From Stenotrophomonas maltophilia (GTDB taxonomy: Bacteria; Pseudomonadota; Gammaproteobacteria; Xanthomonadales; Xanthomonadaceae): DNA of 64,000 bases. How positions within the stretch are numbered: position 1 is the stretch's first letter; the number at the start of each line of letters is the position of its first letter. Position numbers and translations under genes: made by a program. Below are positions 1 through 6,795 of this stretch, piece after piece. The notes under the pieces were generated by a model. That model searched no databases. It saw only the letters and a program-made list of their open reading frames with translations, and was not told the origin of the DNA. The stretch is from assembly GCF_023518235.1 (NCBI RefSeq), contig NZ_CP090423.1, forward strand, positions 3,037,001 to 3,101,000, given 5' to 3'.

Positions 1-176
1 CACGGGTTGCGCGGGCCATCCAGGTTGCCCACATCGCGCACGTCCACGCCGCGCGCTTCCAGCGCCTCCGGCAGGCCGGCCACGCGCAGCGCTTCCGGCC
101 CCAGTCGTGCACCGCGATGGCCCGCACCCACGTCGGTGGGAACGCCGATCAACGATACGGAAATGGGATGGGCCAT
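1..176 (-). CDS. rocF: arginase (5' part, cut by window edge)
   Basis: The visible 58 N-terminal residues read like the start of a ureohydrolase: a SLIGVPTDVG strand followed by GHRGARLGPEALRVAGL, the substrate-channel segment of bacterial arginases, which hydrolyse arginine to ornithine and urea. The metal-binding histidine and aspartate motifs lie beyond the left edge and cannot be checked. The ATG at 174-176 is preceded on the minus strand by AGGAGG with 7-base spacing, so the start is secure. Agmatinase is the main alternative, but the N-terminal wording fits arginase better. Confidence 0.8.
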   Translation of the reverse strand, partial: MAHPISVSLIGVPTDVGAGHRGARLGPEALRVAGLPEALEARGVDVRDVGNLDGPRNP

Positions 177-448
177 GGGTGCCTCCTGCGGGGGAAAAAG
201 AAGCACAGTCTAGCCAGAGCTGTGTGACACCACTCGCGGCGGTGCAGCAGGCAAAGCGCCCATCGGTGTAGCCAGGAAAGCAGCCCCGGTCAGTTGTTAC
301 CGCGCTGAGGGGTCAGGAACCGGGCCTTCTGCGATCGGCCTCACATCCGCGTCGGTATCGCCTCTTCTGCCACGCCACGGCCACCGCCACCCTGCGTCGG
401 CACCCTGAGGGTGCCTCTGCAATGTCCCATCTTTGGAGAACGACCCCT

Positions 449-898
449 ATGAAACATGCATTCATTGGATCTGCGGTACTAGTGATGGCCCTGGGCACAC
501 TGCTTGCGGCAGGCGCCAGCGCATCCTCGCAACGCATCACCCATACGGTGACCTCGGATGCGTTTGCGATGCAGACCACAGGCGCACGTCAGGTGCTGGA
601 CTGGGTGGCCCAACGCGTGCGCCCGTCGTTCGCCCCCCAGGGCTACGGCCATGTGCAGGTGGAACGGCGCGCGGTCTCGGTAGGGCGTGCCGCTGCGCGT
701 TCGGATGAATCGATCCCGGGAAAGCTGCCGGAGCAGGGTCTGCCCGGTGAGATCTACCGCGTGGAGAACCTCCTTCCCGACGGCTCCACCCAGAGCTGGG
801 AGTTCACCTGGGTGCAACCCTCCTCCGGGCATGGCGGTGGTTGGGAAATCACCGCCTACACGTACAAGAAGGGCAACGACCCGGAAAACCCGCGCTGA
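449..898 (+). CDS. small secreted protein of unknown function
   Basis: I do not recognise the family. The 149-residue product begins MKHAFIGSAVLVMALGTLLAAGASA, a clear Sec signal peptide with a probable signal peptidase I site near residue 25. The mature part is soluble and rich in charged and aromatic residues, with a WEFTWVQP and WEITAYTY pattern suggesting beta strands, and has no cysteines. I chose ATG 449 over the in-frame ATG at 422 because GGAGA lies about 9 bases upstream and the signal peptide then begins correctly. The gene is monocistronic, with the next gene 90 bases away. Confidence 0.65.
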   Translation: MKHAFIGSAVLVMALGTLLAAGASASSQRITHTVTSDAFAMQTTGARQVLDWVAQRVRPSFAPQGYGHVQVERRAVSVGRAAARSDESIPGKLPEQGLPGEIYRVENLLPDGSTQSWEFTWVQPSSGHGGGWEITAYTYKKGNDPENPR

Positions 899-987
899 CC
901 TTCGTCCTGGCGTGCCGCGGCGGTGCAGCGGGCCATTGGCATGGCATGATGCCGCGCGGACCCGCCCACCTTTCATGGAAGACTGCG

Positions 988-1335
988 ATGTCGCCCTTCA
1001 TCAACACCGCCTGGCCCCGCTTCTTCATGGGCGCGCTGCCCATCGCCGTTTTTGCCGTTCTGTTGAGCAGCTCGATCGATGCGTCGCCGTACCGCTGGCT
1101 GATGCAGGCGACGCTCCTGCTGACACCCTTTTCGCTTCTGGTGTTCCTCGGGTTCGGCTGGCAGCGTCTGCGCAAGGCACACGCTGCGTATCCGATCCTG
1201 ACCAGCGAACTGGACCGCATGCTGGCGGCACTGATCGGCAACGTGAAGGTGGCCGCGCTGTGGTTCGGCCTGACCATCGTCGGCATGTTCGCTCTGATGC
1301 TGGCGTGGGTGCTGCTGTACAGGTCCGGCGGCTGA
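988..1335 (+). CDS. small inner-membrane protein of unknown function
   Basis: This 115-residue protein has three predicted transmembrane segments, roughly residues 12-32, 38-60 and 92-112, joined by a short basic cytoplasmic loop (WQRLRKAHAAYP). No catalytic motif is visible and I cannot name a family. The ATG at 988 follows GGAAGACTGCG, an acceptable ribosome-binding site. An upstream in-frame extension to 841 would run through the end of the preceding gene and encodes no membrane-compatible sequence, so I rejected it. Confidence 0.55.
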   Translation: MSPFINTAWPRFFMGALPIAVFAVLLSSSIDASPYRWLMQATLLLTPFSLLVFLGFGWQRLRKAHAAYPILTSELDRMLAALIGNVKVAALWFGLTIVGMFALMLAWVLLYRSGG

Positions 1336-1356
1336 CGCCGGATCTGCCCCTCGCGC

Positions 1357-2127
1357 TCAGCGTCCGCGGCGGCGCACAGGCGTCACGCTCTGCACCTGGC
1401 CGTTATTGCGCATCATGCACAGGAAGCGGCCGTCGGGATAATCGATGATCAGTTCCTGGTAATCGCTGCCCACCGGCATCTGGGTGACCAGGGCGCCCTG
1501 CGCACCCTTGCGCACATTGCAGGCCCCCAGTGCGGTATCGCCTGACGGCGCCGGGGTGGTCACCGAAGACACATTGCGGAACACCGCGCGGCAGCCGCCA
1601 TTGACCCACACCGAATGCCGCGACAGGCCCCAGTTCTTGCCTTCCTCGCAGCGGGTGCGGCTGAGCTGGCGCACGATCTCCACATTGCCACGGGTGTTCA
1701 GATCGCACGACACCTGCTGCTGGCCGGTGGATTCACAAGTCACTTCGCGCGGCAGCGCGGCATCCCCGGTGGCAGCGTCGCCAGGGCGGGCGCTGTTTGT
1801 GGCGGGCGCGGGCGCACCACGGCTGTTGACCTGGCAGATGCCATTGGCGCCGCCTCGGCCGGTGTAGCTGACCTGCGGCGAGCCGTCATCGTTGCGGCTG
1901 ATCGACAGGGTGATGCCGCTGTTGGTATCGCGTGCTTCGAAGTAGCGGTCGTTGAAGCGCTTCAACGCCGTCTCGCGGCCCTGCACGTAGACCGGGCCGC
2001 CCTCATCGGCATGCACATCGATGCCGCCCGGGCAGCTGGCGTTGAAGAACGGCACAGCGGCCATGGCCGGGGCTGCGAACGCGGCGGACAATAGTGCGAC
2101 GGTGAGCGGCAGGGCGTGGCGACGCAT
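1357..2127 (-). CDS. secreted hypothetical protein, cysteine-rich
   Basis: The 256-residue product starts with a signal peptide (MRRHALPLTVALLSAAFAAPAMA, cleavage near 23). The mature chain carries about nine cysteines (in ASCPG, GICQV, VTCES, VSCDL, TRCEE, GGCRA, GACNV, FLCMM), consistent with disulfides in the periplasm or outside the cell. The CEEGKNWGLSRHSVWVNGGC segment resembles proteins annotated as DUF3011 (lectin-like fold), which I suggest tentatively. It converges with the membrane-protein gene at 988-1335 with only 21 bases between stops. No operon partner is evident. Confidence 0.65.
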   Translation of the reverse strand: MRRHALPLTVALLSAAFAAPAMAAVPFFNASCPGGIDVHADEGGPVYVQGRETALKRFNDRYFEARDTNSGITLSISRNDDGSPQVSYTGRGGANGICQVNSRGAPAPATNSARPGDAATGDAALPREVTCESTGQQQVSCDLNTRGNVEIVRQLSRTRCEEGKNWGLSRHSVWVNGGCRAVFRNVSSVTTPAPSGDTALGACNVRKGAQGALVTQMPVGSDYQELIIDYPDGRFLCMMRNNGQVQSVTPVRRRGR

Positions 2128-2712
2128 GGGCAGGTCCCGAAAGGTGTGTGACCGCAGTATGCGGCGGGGAGTCGGGAGCGGTGTGTGAGGAGAATCAGTA
2201 TCCGGGCGCGCGTTTTTGGGGGTTGTGTTTGCTATGGTGGCTGTGGCGCCTTCACCCGGGCTGTTAAGCCAGCTTCACTTTGTAGGTCTTTCCAGGCCTT
2301 GCAACAGCGCCGACGCCTACCGATTTCCAGCGGATGATCGCATTGCGCGATATGTCGCTTTCGGCATCGCAGTGGCGGGAACAGGCCAATCGCGATAATT
2401 CATTTTTCCTTTCAGATCACCCGATGCCATCGAAACAATCGACTGGTAGGCGGGGATTTCGCCTGCGCATGATGAAACGCCACCTGCAAAGGTGGTCGGG
2501 TCTTCCAAGCCCGTGTAATCGAAGCTGTATACGCTTGCCAGCCGGCGTCGTCCTCCCAAGAGCGGCGTCGGCTGGCAATCCGTTCGCCGATCAACGGCGG
2601 GCGGTGCGTGGGGGCCTTGTGCCCGCCGGCTCATCGATTCCCGGTCTTGGAAGCCACGCATCGCCCGCCACCCTATCGTGGCGGCGCCTCTGTGCCTGAC
2701 GAGGATGCCCGC
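2128..2712. other. 585-base gap with structured, lower-GC sequence
   Basis: No convincing gene. GC content falls visibly between about 2280 and 2530. Two structures stand out: an imperfect 13-bp-arm inverted repeat around 2538-2578 (GCCAGCCGGCGTC ... GGCGTCGGCTGGC), and on the minus strand a short CACCT-TTGC-AGGTG hairpin around 2481-2494. A minus-strand open frame (2317-2661) crosses it, but has no ribosome-binding site and shows a composition break midway. It could be a decayed gene or a small RNA locus. Confidence 0.35.
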
Positions 2713-3120
2713 ATGTCCAAGACGCTATACCCCTATCTGACCGCCACGCTGGGCGACGCCGCCCTGCATCTGCCGCTCGAACTGGCGCAACCGCTGGAAG
2801 CCGCCTTCGCCGCTGCCAACGATGCACCCGCGCCCATCAACCTGCCCGTCTGCCTGCGCCGCATCCAGGCCGGAGATGCCGCCGACGGACAGCCGTGGCA
2901 GGGGCCGGCAAGCACAGCCGGCGACGCCGTGGCTGCCGCACGCAGGGATCGCGCCGCCGTAGGGCTGGTGTCACTGCTGGAGCTGTACCACGCCAACGAG
3001 CGCGTGCGCGTGGATGGGGATGAGAAAGATGATATCGGCGACGGCGTGCGCGAAGGGCTGATGCTGGCCTGCCGGGGGCTGGCCGAGTATGTGGCGTTGC
3101 AGGCGCGGGGGGCTCAATAA
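2713..3120 (+). CDS. hypothetical cytoplasmic protein
   Basis: I do not recognise this 135-residue, acidic, alanine-rich soluble protein. It has no signal peptide or membrane segment. The ATG at 2713 was chosen because GAGGATGCCCGC precedes it and the in-frame codons upstream look non-coding. The stop overlaps the start of the following gene (TAATG at 3118-3122), a translational-coupling arrangement that makes both genes more credible and suggests a two-gene operon. Confidence 0.5.
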   Translation: MSKTLYPYLTATLGDAALHLPLELAQPLEAAFAAANDAPAPINLPVCLRRIQAGDAADGQPWQGPASTAGDAVAAARRDRAAVGLVSLLELYHANERVRVDGDEKDDIGDGVREGLMLACRGLAEYVALQARGAQ

Positions 3121-3524
3121 TGCAGAACAGTGGGATTCCCAATGCACAGGTTCAACGCGTCGCTACCCCGACTATCGAATCAGCCGGAACCGCTGCTGGC
3201 ATGAGCACACCCTATCCAAACCTGAAACCTGTTCTCGTTGAGCTGCGGCTGGACGAAGTGGATTCGCGCGGCGGCGCTGTTGCCGAGATGATCGCCTCCA
3301 CCGCGCGCCCCATGGCGCTTTCGATAAGCCCCGAACTCATGTGGTACAGCTTCGTGCTGAATGATCGCGCCATCACCCGCATCGCGCCGGGAACGCGGGC
3401 ACACTGCACGATCTCATTCATCAACCATGACGGTGCGAAAGAGGTATTCCGCTGTGGCACGGTGGCCGCTTTCGGAAACGGATCGGTAACACGAGGGTTG
3501 ATCCGCATCATTCGGTTTGATTGA
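3120..3524 (+). CDS. hypothetical protein, translationally coupled
   Basis: The 134-residue product is unrecognised and soluble. Its start overlaps the stop of the upstream gene (TAATG), with GGGGGG just upstream as a possible ribosome-binding site. An internal ATG at 3201 (MSTPYPNLKP) begins a better-ordered region, and the first 27 residues may not be translated. The core alternates hydrophobic and polar residues (LVELRLDEVD, CTISFINHDG, GLIRIIRFD), compatible with a small beta-rich domain. No function is proposed. Confidence 0.45.
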   Translation: MQNSGIPNAQVQRVATPTIESAGTAAGMSTPYPNLKPVLVELRLDEVDSRGGAVAEMIASTARPMALSISPELMWYSFVLNDRAITRIAPGTRAHCTISFINHDGAKEVFRCGTVAAFGNGSVTRGLIRIIRFD

Positions 3525-3581
3525 ACCTGATCGCAGCGGACTTCTTGAGGTAGCAGAATTGGAGCGCAGTGCCTTGATGCC

Positions 3582-3884
3582 TCAAACGGCACTGGCATGC
3601 AGGCGCACACCCAAGGCACGGGTCACCTTCAGGATGGTGGCGAAATCAGGACTGCGCTTGCCCGAGAGTGCGCGGTACAGACTCTCTCGTGACAGGCCCG
3701 CCGCACGCGCAACCTTGCTCATGCCCTGAGCGCGGGCGATATCGCCCAGCGCTTTGGCAATGAATGCAGAATCGCCATCGCTTTCCTCGATGCAGGCGTC
3801 GAGATAGGCGGCCATTTCTTCGGGTGTCCGAAGGTGTTCGGCCACATCAAATGCTTTTAGTTCGACTTTTTTCTTGGTGGCCAT
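3582..3884 (-). CDS. HigA-type antitoxin / XRE-like DNA-binding protein
   Basis: This 100-residue protein carries a helix-turn-helix in its C-terminal half (IARAQGMSKVARAAGLSRESLYRALSG, about residues 53-77), typical of the probable addiction-module antidote family that pairs with small RelE-fold toxins. The N-terminal part (FDVAEHLRTPEEMAAYLDACIEE) is the usual family opening. I placed the start at ATG 3884 (MATKKKVEL) rather than the longer open frame. The gene follows the toxin gene on the same strand after a 58-base gap, the toxin-first order of HigBA-like modules. It should neutralise the toxin and repress the operon. Confidence 0.8.
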   Translation of the reverse strand: MATKKKVELKAFDVAEHLRTPEEMAAYLDACIEESDGDSAFIAKALGDIARAQGMSKVARAAGLSRESLYRALSGKRSPDFATILKVTRALGVRLHASAV

Positions 3885-3942
3885 GGTGGGACAGCTCCAG
3901 TGCTTCGGTATTGAGTCGTTTCGCCTACAGCCGGTTCGACGC

Positions 3943-4230
3943 TCACAGGGCATGCGCAATCTCCCTGGCCTTTTCGATATCCCGCTGCTGCGAACCTTTG
4001 TCGCCTCCGACCAGGAGAATCAGCAACTGCCTGCCGCGCTGGGTGTAGTACACGCGGTAGCCCGGTCCTGCATCGATACGCAGTTCGGAAACACCGTCCC
4101 CCAGATAGCGGTGATCACCCGGATGACCTTCGGCGAGCCGACCGATGCGGGCCAGGATGCGAGCGCGCGCGGTTACGTCCTTGAGAGCGTCAATCCATGT
4201 CGCGAACTGGCGGGTACGCTGGATCTCCAT
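3943..4230 (-). CDS. RelE/HigB-family addiction-module toxin
   Basis: The 95-residue basic protein matches the phage-derived Gp49-like/HigB killer-protein family: RTRQFATWIDALKD at the start, RIGRLAEGHPGDHRYLGDGVSELRID in the middle and GYRVYYTQRGRQLLILLVGGDKGSQQRDIEKA at the end. These proteins fold like RelE and cleave mRNA on ribosomes, and the Arg/Tyr-rich YRVYY segment sits where the active site does. It precedes its antitoxin gene in one transcription unit, with a short palindrome just upstream of the start (4238-4255). It sits about 190 bases outside the tRNA-Thr remnant island. Confidence 0.82.
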   Translation of the reverse strand: MEIQRTRQFATWIDALKDVTARARILARIGRLAEGHPGDHRYLGDGVSELRIDAGPGYRVYYTQRGRQLLILLVGGDKGSQQRDIEKAREIAHAL

Positions 4231-4237
4231 GGAGGAC

Positions 4238-4255
4238 TGTAGCCTACTGACTACA
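4238..4255. promoter_or_regulatory. possible toxin-antitoxin operator palindrome
   Basis: TGTAGcctactgaCTACA is an 18-base inverted repeat directly upstream of the toxin ATG (minus strand, 4230). Toxin-antitoxin operons are usually autorepressed through such sites by the antitoxin. The assignment rests on position and symmetry only. Confidence 0.35.
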
Positions 4256-4419
4256 CCCTTTCAACCATGAGACATGGGAAACGCATGCTGGGAAAAGCAC
4301 AGCGACGCATGACGCGCCGGATACCAGAACAGCAAGGGAAGGAGGAAAAAGACGGGGCAGGGAGCAATGCTCGACCAACGACCGCGCCGCCGCTTTGCGG
4401 GGGCCAATCTAGTTGCTTG

Positions 4420-4472
4420 GTGGTGCCGCTTATCCGAATCGAACGGATGACCTACTGTTTACAAGACAGTTG
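4420..4472. repeat. attL: 53-bp copy of the tRNA-Thr 3' half
   Basis: These 53 bases are identical to 6678-6730, which cover the tRNA-Thr gene from the anticodon arm through the encoded CCA end plus one flanking base. Homology stops abruptly on both sides (the base at 4419 and sequence from 4473 differ). A partial duplicate of a tRNA 3' end at the far side of an integrase-bearing segment is the hallmark of site-specific integration. This copy lacks the D-arm and 5' acceptor strand, so it is not a working tRNA. Confidence 0.88.
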
Positions 4473-4716
4473 GACTAAGCCCTAGAATCATTGACTTACG
4501 TAGCTCTATTTTCCCGGTCGCGGTTCGTGAAACACTTGCTATTGCTGGTGGCTCAGGACCATTTTCCCGGTGGACCTTCGCGTTGAGGGAGGTGTCTTTC
4601 GCTGTCATTCAACAGGGACGACAGGTGTCGCCCTGCGGCCGGTTGTCTAGTGCCCCCTCCCTGTTGCATGGGCCTATGAGACAAGGGGTGGATGTCCAAC
4701 GAACATGGAGAGAGAG

Positions 4717-5388
4717 ATGTCAGAGTGGCTGGGTAGTTGCACGCTATTAGCAAGCGTGGTCGTGCAAACAACTGTTGAGGGAGCTGCCAAGCCAGAGACT
4801 ACTTGGCTGCAGGCTTACGGACAGCTCATAGGCGTAGCGATAGGCTCCGTCCTGACTGGCGTGGTAGCGGTTTTGCTCGCGTTTTTGAACAACCGAAGCA
4901 GTGACCTCAGACTGCGGATGCAGCAGACCCACGATCTGCAGCGCGAGAACCAACGCATTACGCGAGATAGGCTTGAGGAGCTCTACGTCCTTGCTGGGCA
5001 CTGGATATCCGCCCTTGAGCAGTACGGAATTCTGGGGCTACGGCTCGCGAGAGGTCTGCTCACCTACAAGCAGTACGTCGATCTTCAGCTCAAGAATGGG
5101 GAGAAGTCCCAGGTCCAGAAGTCGCGCATGGAACTGCTGCTAGACGTGTATGGATCACCCGAGGTCAATGACTCGGTAGCAGCGGTTAAGGAGGCCCAAA
5201 GCGCCTACTTCACTCGGATTCATTCCGTAGAGCTGATTGCCCAGAGTCCTGATAGGTTGAGCGAGGTCGTAGTCAGTCATCCGCCTGCAGATGCCGAGCT
5301 CTACGCGAAGCTCGATCAGCTTGCTGGCGACGTCGGCAAAGCAGGAAGGAAGCTTCTTGCGGCTATCGCCGAGCAGGCCAAGAGCTAG
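4717..5388 (+). CDS. island cargo: membrane-anchored helical protein, unknown function
   Basis: I do not recognise this 223-residue protein. Residues about 33-58 form one hydrophobic membrane segment (QLIGVAIGSVLTGVVAVLLAFL), and the remaining 160 residues are charged and helical, with a coiled-coil-like stretch right after the membrane (RLRMQQTHDLQRENQRITRDRLEEL). The topology suggests a single-pass anchor with a cytoplasmic helical domain. I chose ATG 4717 because GGAG lies 6 bases upstream; an ATG at 4705 is in frame. Codon use is less GC-biased than in neighbouring core genes, consistent with transfer. A phage-defence role is possible but unsupported. Confidence 0.6.
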   Translation: MSEWLGSCTLLASVVVQTTVEGAAKPETTWLQAYGQLIGVAIGSVLTGVVAVLLAFLNNRSSDLRLRMQQTHDLQRENQRITRDRLEELYVLAGHWISALEQYGILGLRLARGLLTYKQYVDLQLKNGEKSQVQKSRMELLLDVYGSPEVNDSVAAVKEAQSAYFTRIHSVELIAQSPDRLSEVVVSHPPADAELYAKLDQLAGDVGKAGRKLLAAIAEQAKS

Positions 5389-5391
5389 GAC

Positions 5392-5676
5392 TTATCCCAT
5401 CCAGCCGAAGGGTGGCGGGGTCTTCAACTTGGCTAGCCTGTTCGCGCGCACAGCCTCCCGCCAGCGGTTGATGGTTGCCACCTCCTCGCGGAGCCGTGCC
5501 TCATGCCTGGCCACCCACAGCTCAGCGCCGGCGCGACCCTGCTCATAGCTGGTGCACAGCCGGGAAGGGCCACCCGGGCCATTGCGATGCCGATCCAGCA
5601 ACGCGATCCAGGTCCCGTCATCAACGCGCTGCGACATTGCGACCACCCACACCCCATCGCAAGCGACCACAGTCAA
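5392..5676 (-). CDS. island cargo: small hypothetical protein
   Basis: This unrecognised 94-residue protein begins 8 bases after the stop of the upstream gene on the same strand (5685-6266), so the two probably form one transcription unit. Its middle is rich in Arg, Glu and Trp (ELWVARHEARLREEVATINRWREAVRANRLAKL), predicted to be helical, and it ends PPPFGWMG. It has no signal peptide and no membrane segment. Its stop lies 3 bases from the stop of the convergent gene 4717-5388. Confidence 0.45.
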   Translation of the reverse strand: MTVVACDGVWVVAMSQRVDDGTWIALLDRHRNGPGGPSRLCTSYEQGRAGAELWVARHEARLREEVATINRWREAVRANRLAKLKTPPPFGWMG

Positions 5677-5684
5677 CGTCGGGT

Positions 5685-6266
5685 CTATTCGTACGGGTAG
5701 TCGAACACCTCGGTGCTTGCGTTCGGCGACAGCAAGTCACCGACGACCCGCCACCGATTGGCACCGTCGTCTTCTGCGCCGAAGAGCCACAATCCGCCCA
5801 AGTTCAGCCCCGACAGATCCAGCTCGCTCACCAGCACACGCATGTTGCGGTTGAGGTGGATGGCCACCGTTAAATCACCGGATCGCGGATATCTGACCTT
5901 CAAACGGTCGATCTGCTGCTGTAGATCCTTCGTTCCTGCTCCCATGTCGGGTGGAAGCTCCTTCATCTGCACAGGGCTATACCGCACCTCATCCCCGAGT
6001 CGCCACCGCATGACCGCGTCATAGTCCGACTGTTCAGAGTAGGCAACCGCGATAAGCGTCCCCGTTACCTTTCCCATCAGGTACGCGAAGATGGCGCATT
6101 GTCGACGCTCCAAATACGGTTTTAGCTCTCTAGTTCGCAGGTGCTTCACCTTCGCCGGCAGACCATCGAGCACGCCGCTTGTCTCCATCTGGCGCAGCTG
6201 GATCAATACTGGCTTCGGATCATAGAAGTCCAGCCGTTGCCACTCTCTCAATCTCAGATTGCCCAT
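5685..6266 (-). CDS. island cargo: hypothetical protein
   Basis: The 193-residue soluble product is not recognised. It begins MGNLRLREWQRLDFYDPKPVLIQLRQME and contains alternating strand-like segments (DLTVAIHLNRNMRVLVSELDL) and a Trp/Leu/Phe-rich end (GGLWLFGAEDDGANRWRVVGD). ATG 6266 is preceded on the minus strand by a long purine run (GAAAGGGGGCGGGGG), a better translation signal than any of the in-frame starts further upstream (up to 6374). It is the first gene of a two-gene unit inside the tRNA-Thr island. No cysteines or catalytic signature stand out apart from one Cys in RRQCAIF. Confidence 0.5.
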   Translation of the reverse strand: MGNLRLREWQRLDFYDPKPVLIQLRQMETSGVLDGLPAKVKHLRTRELKPYLERRQCAIFAYLMGKVTGTLIAVAYSEQSDYDAVMRWRLGDEVRYSPVQMKELPPDMGAGTKDLQQQIDRLKVRYPRSGDLTVAIHLNRNMRVLVSELDLSGLNLGGLWLFGAEDDGANRWRVVGDLLSPNASTEVFDYPYE

Positions 6267-6418
6267 CCCCCGCCCCCTTTCAGCTGCTGCCACCATCGGG
6301 TGATCCACGGCGAATATACGTGACACATACATAGCCGGTGACAGGCTGGCGCCATGTGCGTCCGCTTCGTCCAACGTCCCATCCTCGACTTCGACCTGCC
6401 GTCATTGGTCGACCTTGC

Positions 6419-6577
6419 AAGGACCAGCAGTTCGCGCTCCATGGCTTGAAGCATCGGGGCATCACCGACACCGAGGACAAGAGCGCTGGCGGCCACGTGA
6501 GCGAGGCCATGCGTCAGCTGTACGGCCATTCCGTACCAGTGGTGAAGGCGCCCGTGAAACCAAAAAAGAAGGGCTAA
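6419..6577 (+). pseudogene. tyrosine integrase, C-terminal fragment only
   Basis: The last 52 codons resemble the C-terminus of tRNA-targeting phage integrases: FALHGLKHRGITDTEDKSAGGH, where the H-x-x-(K/R)-H-R-G box supplies catalytic residues, followed by the GH segment and a Tyr in QLYGHS. Upstream of 6419 the reading frame loses all similarity and has no ribosome-binding site, so about 85% of the gene is missing. It ends about 100 bases from the tRNA-Thr 3' end, reading towards it, the normal position for an integrase next to its att site. The product cannot be functional. Confidence 0.78.
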
Positions 6578-6606
6578 TTTTACCGGCAATTTTACCGGCG
6601 GATGCC

Positions 6607-6636
6607 AAAAGGCCAGCGCACTGCGCTGGCCTTTTT
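6607..6636. terminator. bidirectional rho-independent terminator
   Basis: AAAA, then a perfect GGCCAGCGCA/TGCGCTGGCC stem with virtually no loop, then CTTTTT. The symmetry makes it work on either strand. It sits between the integrase stub and the tRNA-Thr 3' end and could end transcripts of both. Confidence 0.75.
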
Positions 6637-6677
6637 CGTTGAAACCCCTATTTTCAAGGCGCTTCGGTGCTTCCCGA

Positions 6678-6730
6678 GTGGTGCCGCTTATCCGAATCGA
6701 ACGGATGACCTACTGTTTACAAGACAGTTG
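6678..6730. repeat. attR: direct repeat within tRNA-Thr
   Basis: This is the second copy of the 53-bp direct repeat, identical to 4420-4472. It contains the anticodon loop, T-arm and 3' acceptor of the functional tRNA-Thr gene, and marks the tRNA-side boundary of the remnant island. Confidence 0.88.
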
Positions 6731-6754
6731 CTCTACCAACTGAGCTAAAGCGGC
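6679..6754 (-). tRNA. tRNA-Thr (anticodon UGT)
   Basis: On the minus strand the 76 bases fold as a complete tRNA. The acceptor strands GCCGCTT and AAGCGGC pair, the D-arm contains AGCTCAGTTGGTAGAGC, the anticodon loop reads CTTGTAA (anticodon TGT, Thr), the T-loop is TTCGATTC, the discriminator base is A, and CCA is encoded. The 3' half (6678-6730) is also the right-hand att site of the neighbouring remnant element, which regenerated an intact tRNA on integration. Confidence 0.95.
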
Positions 6755-6795
6755 ATGGGTGCATCACCGGCGGCAGCGCCGCGGTCCGGGGGATT

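Larger units (their letters stand above)
4420..6730. mobile_element. remnant integrative element in tRNA-Thr(UGT)
   Basis: The segment is bounded by 53-bp direct repeats (4420-4472 and 6678-6730), has lower GC than its surroundings, and ends next to the tRNA with the last 52 codons of a tyrosine-recombinase gene. Its remaining cargo is one membrane-protein gene on the plus strand and a two-gene minus-strand unit. No capsid, replication or conjugation genes are present, so it is a decayed genomic island about 2.3 kb long that probably lost its interior and most of the integrase. Between attL and the first gene (4473-4716) there is no gene, only two ATTTTCCCGGT repeats and a small hairpin. Confidence 0.82.

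Noticed and set aside
841..987. N-terminal extension of the membrane protein at 988
   Set aside because: It overlaps the coding end of the previous gene and is not membrane-compatible.
4420..4472. A second tRNA-Thr gene
   Set aside because: Only the 3' half is present; the D-arm and 5' acceptor strand are missing, so it is an att duplicate.
6338..6418. Upstream extension of the integrase stub to ATG 6338
   Set aside because: The added residues show no integrase similarity and there is no ribosome-binding site; the fragment begins at about 6419.
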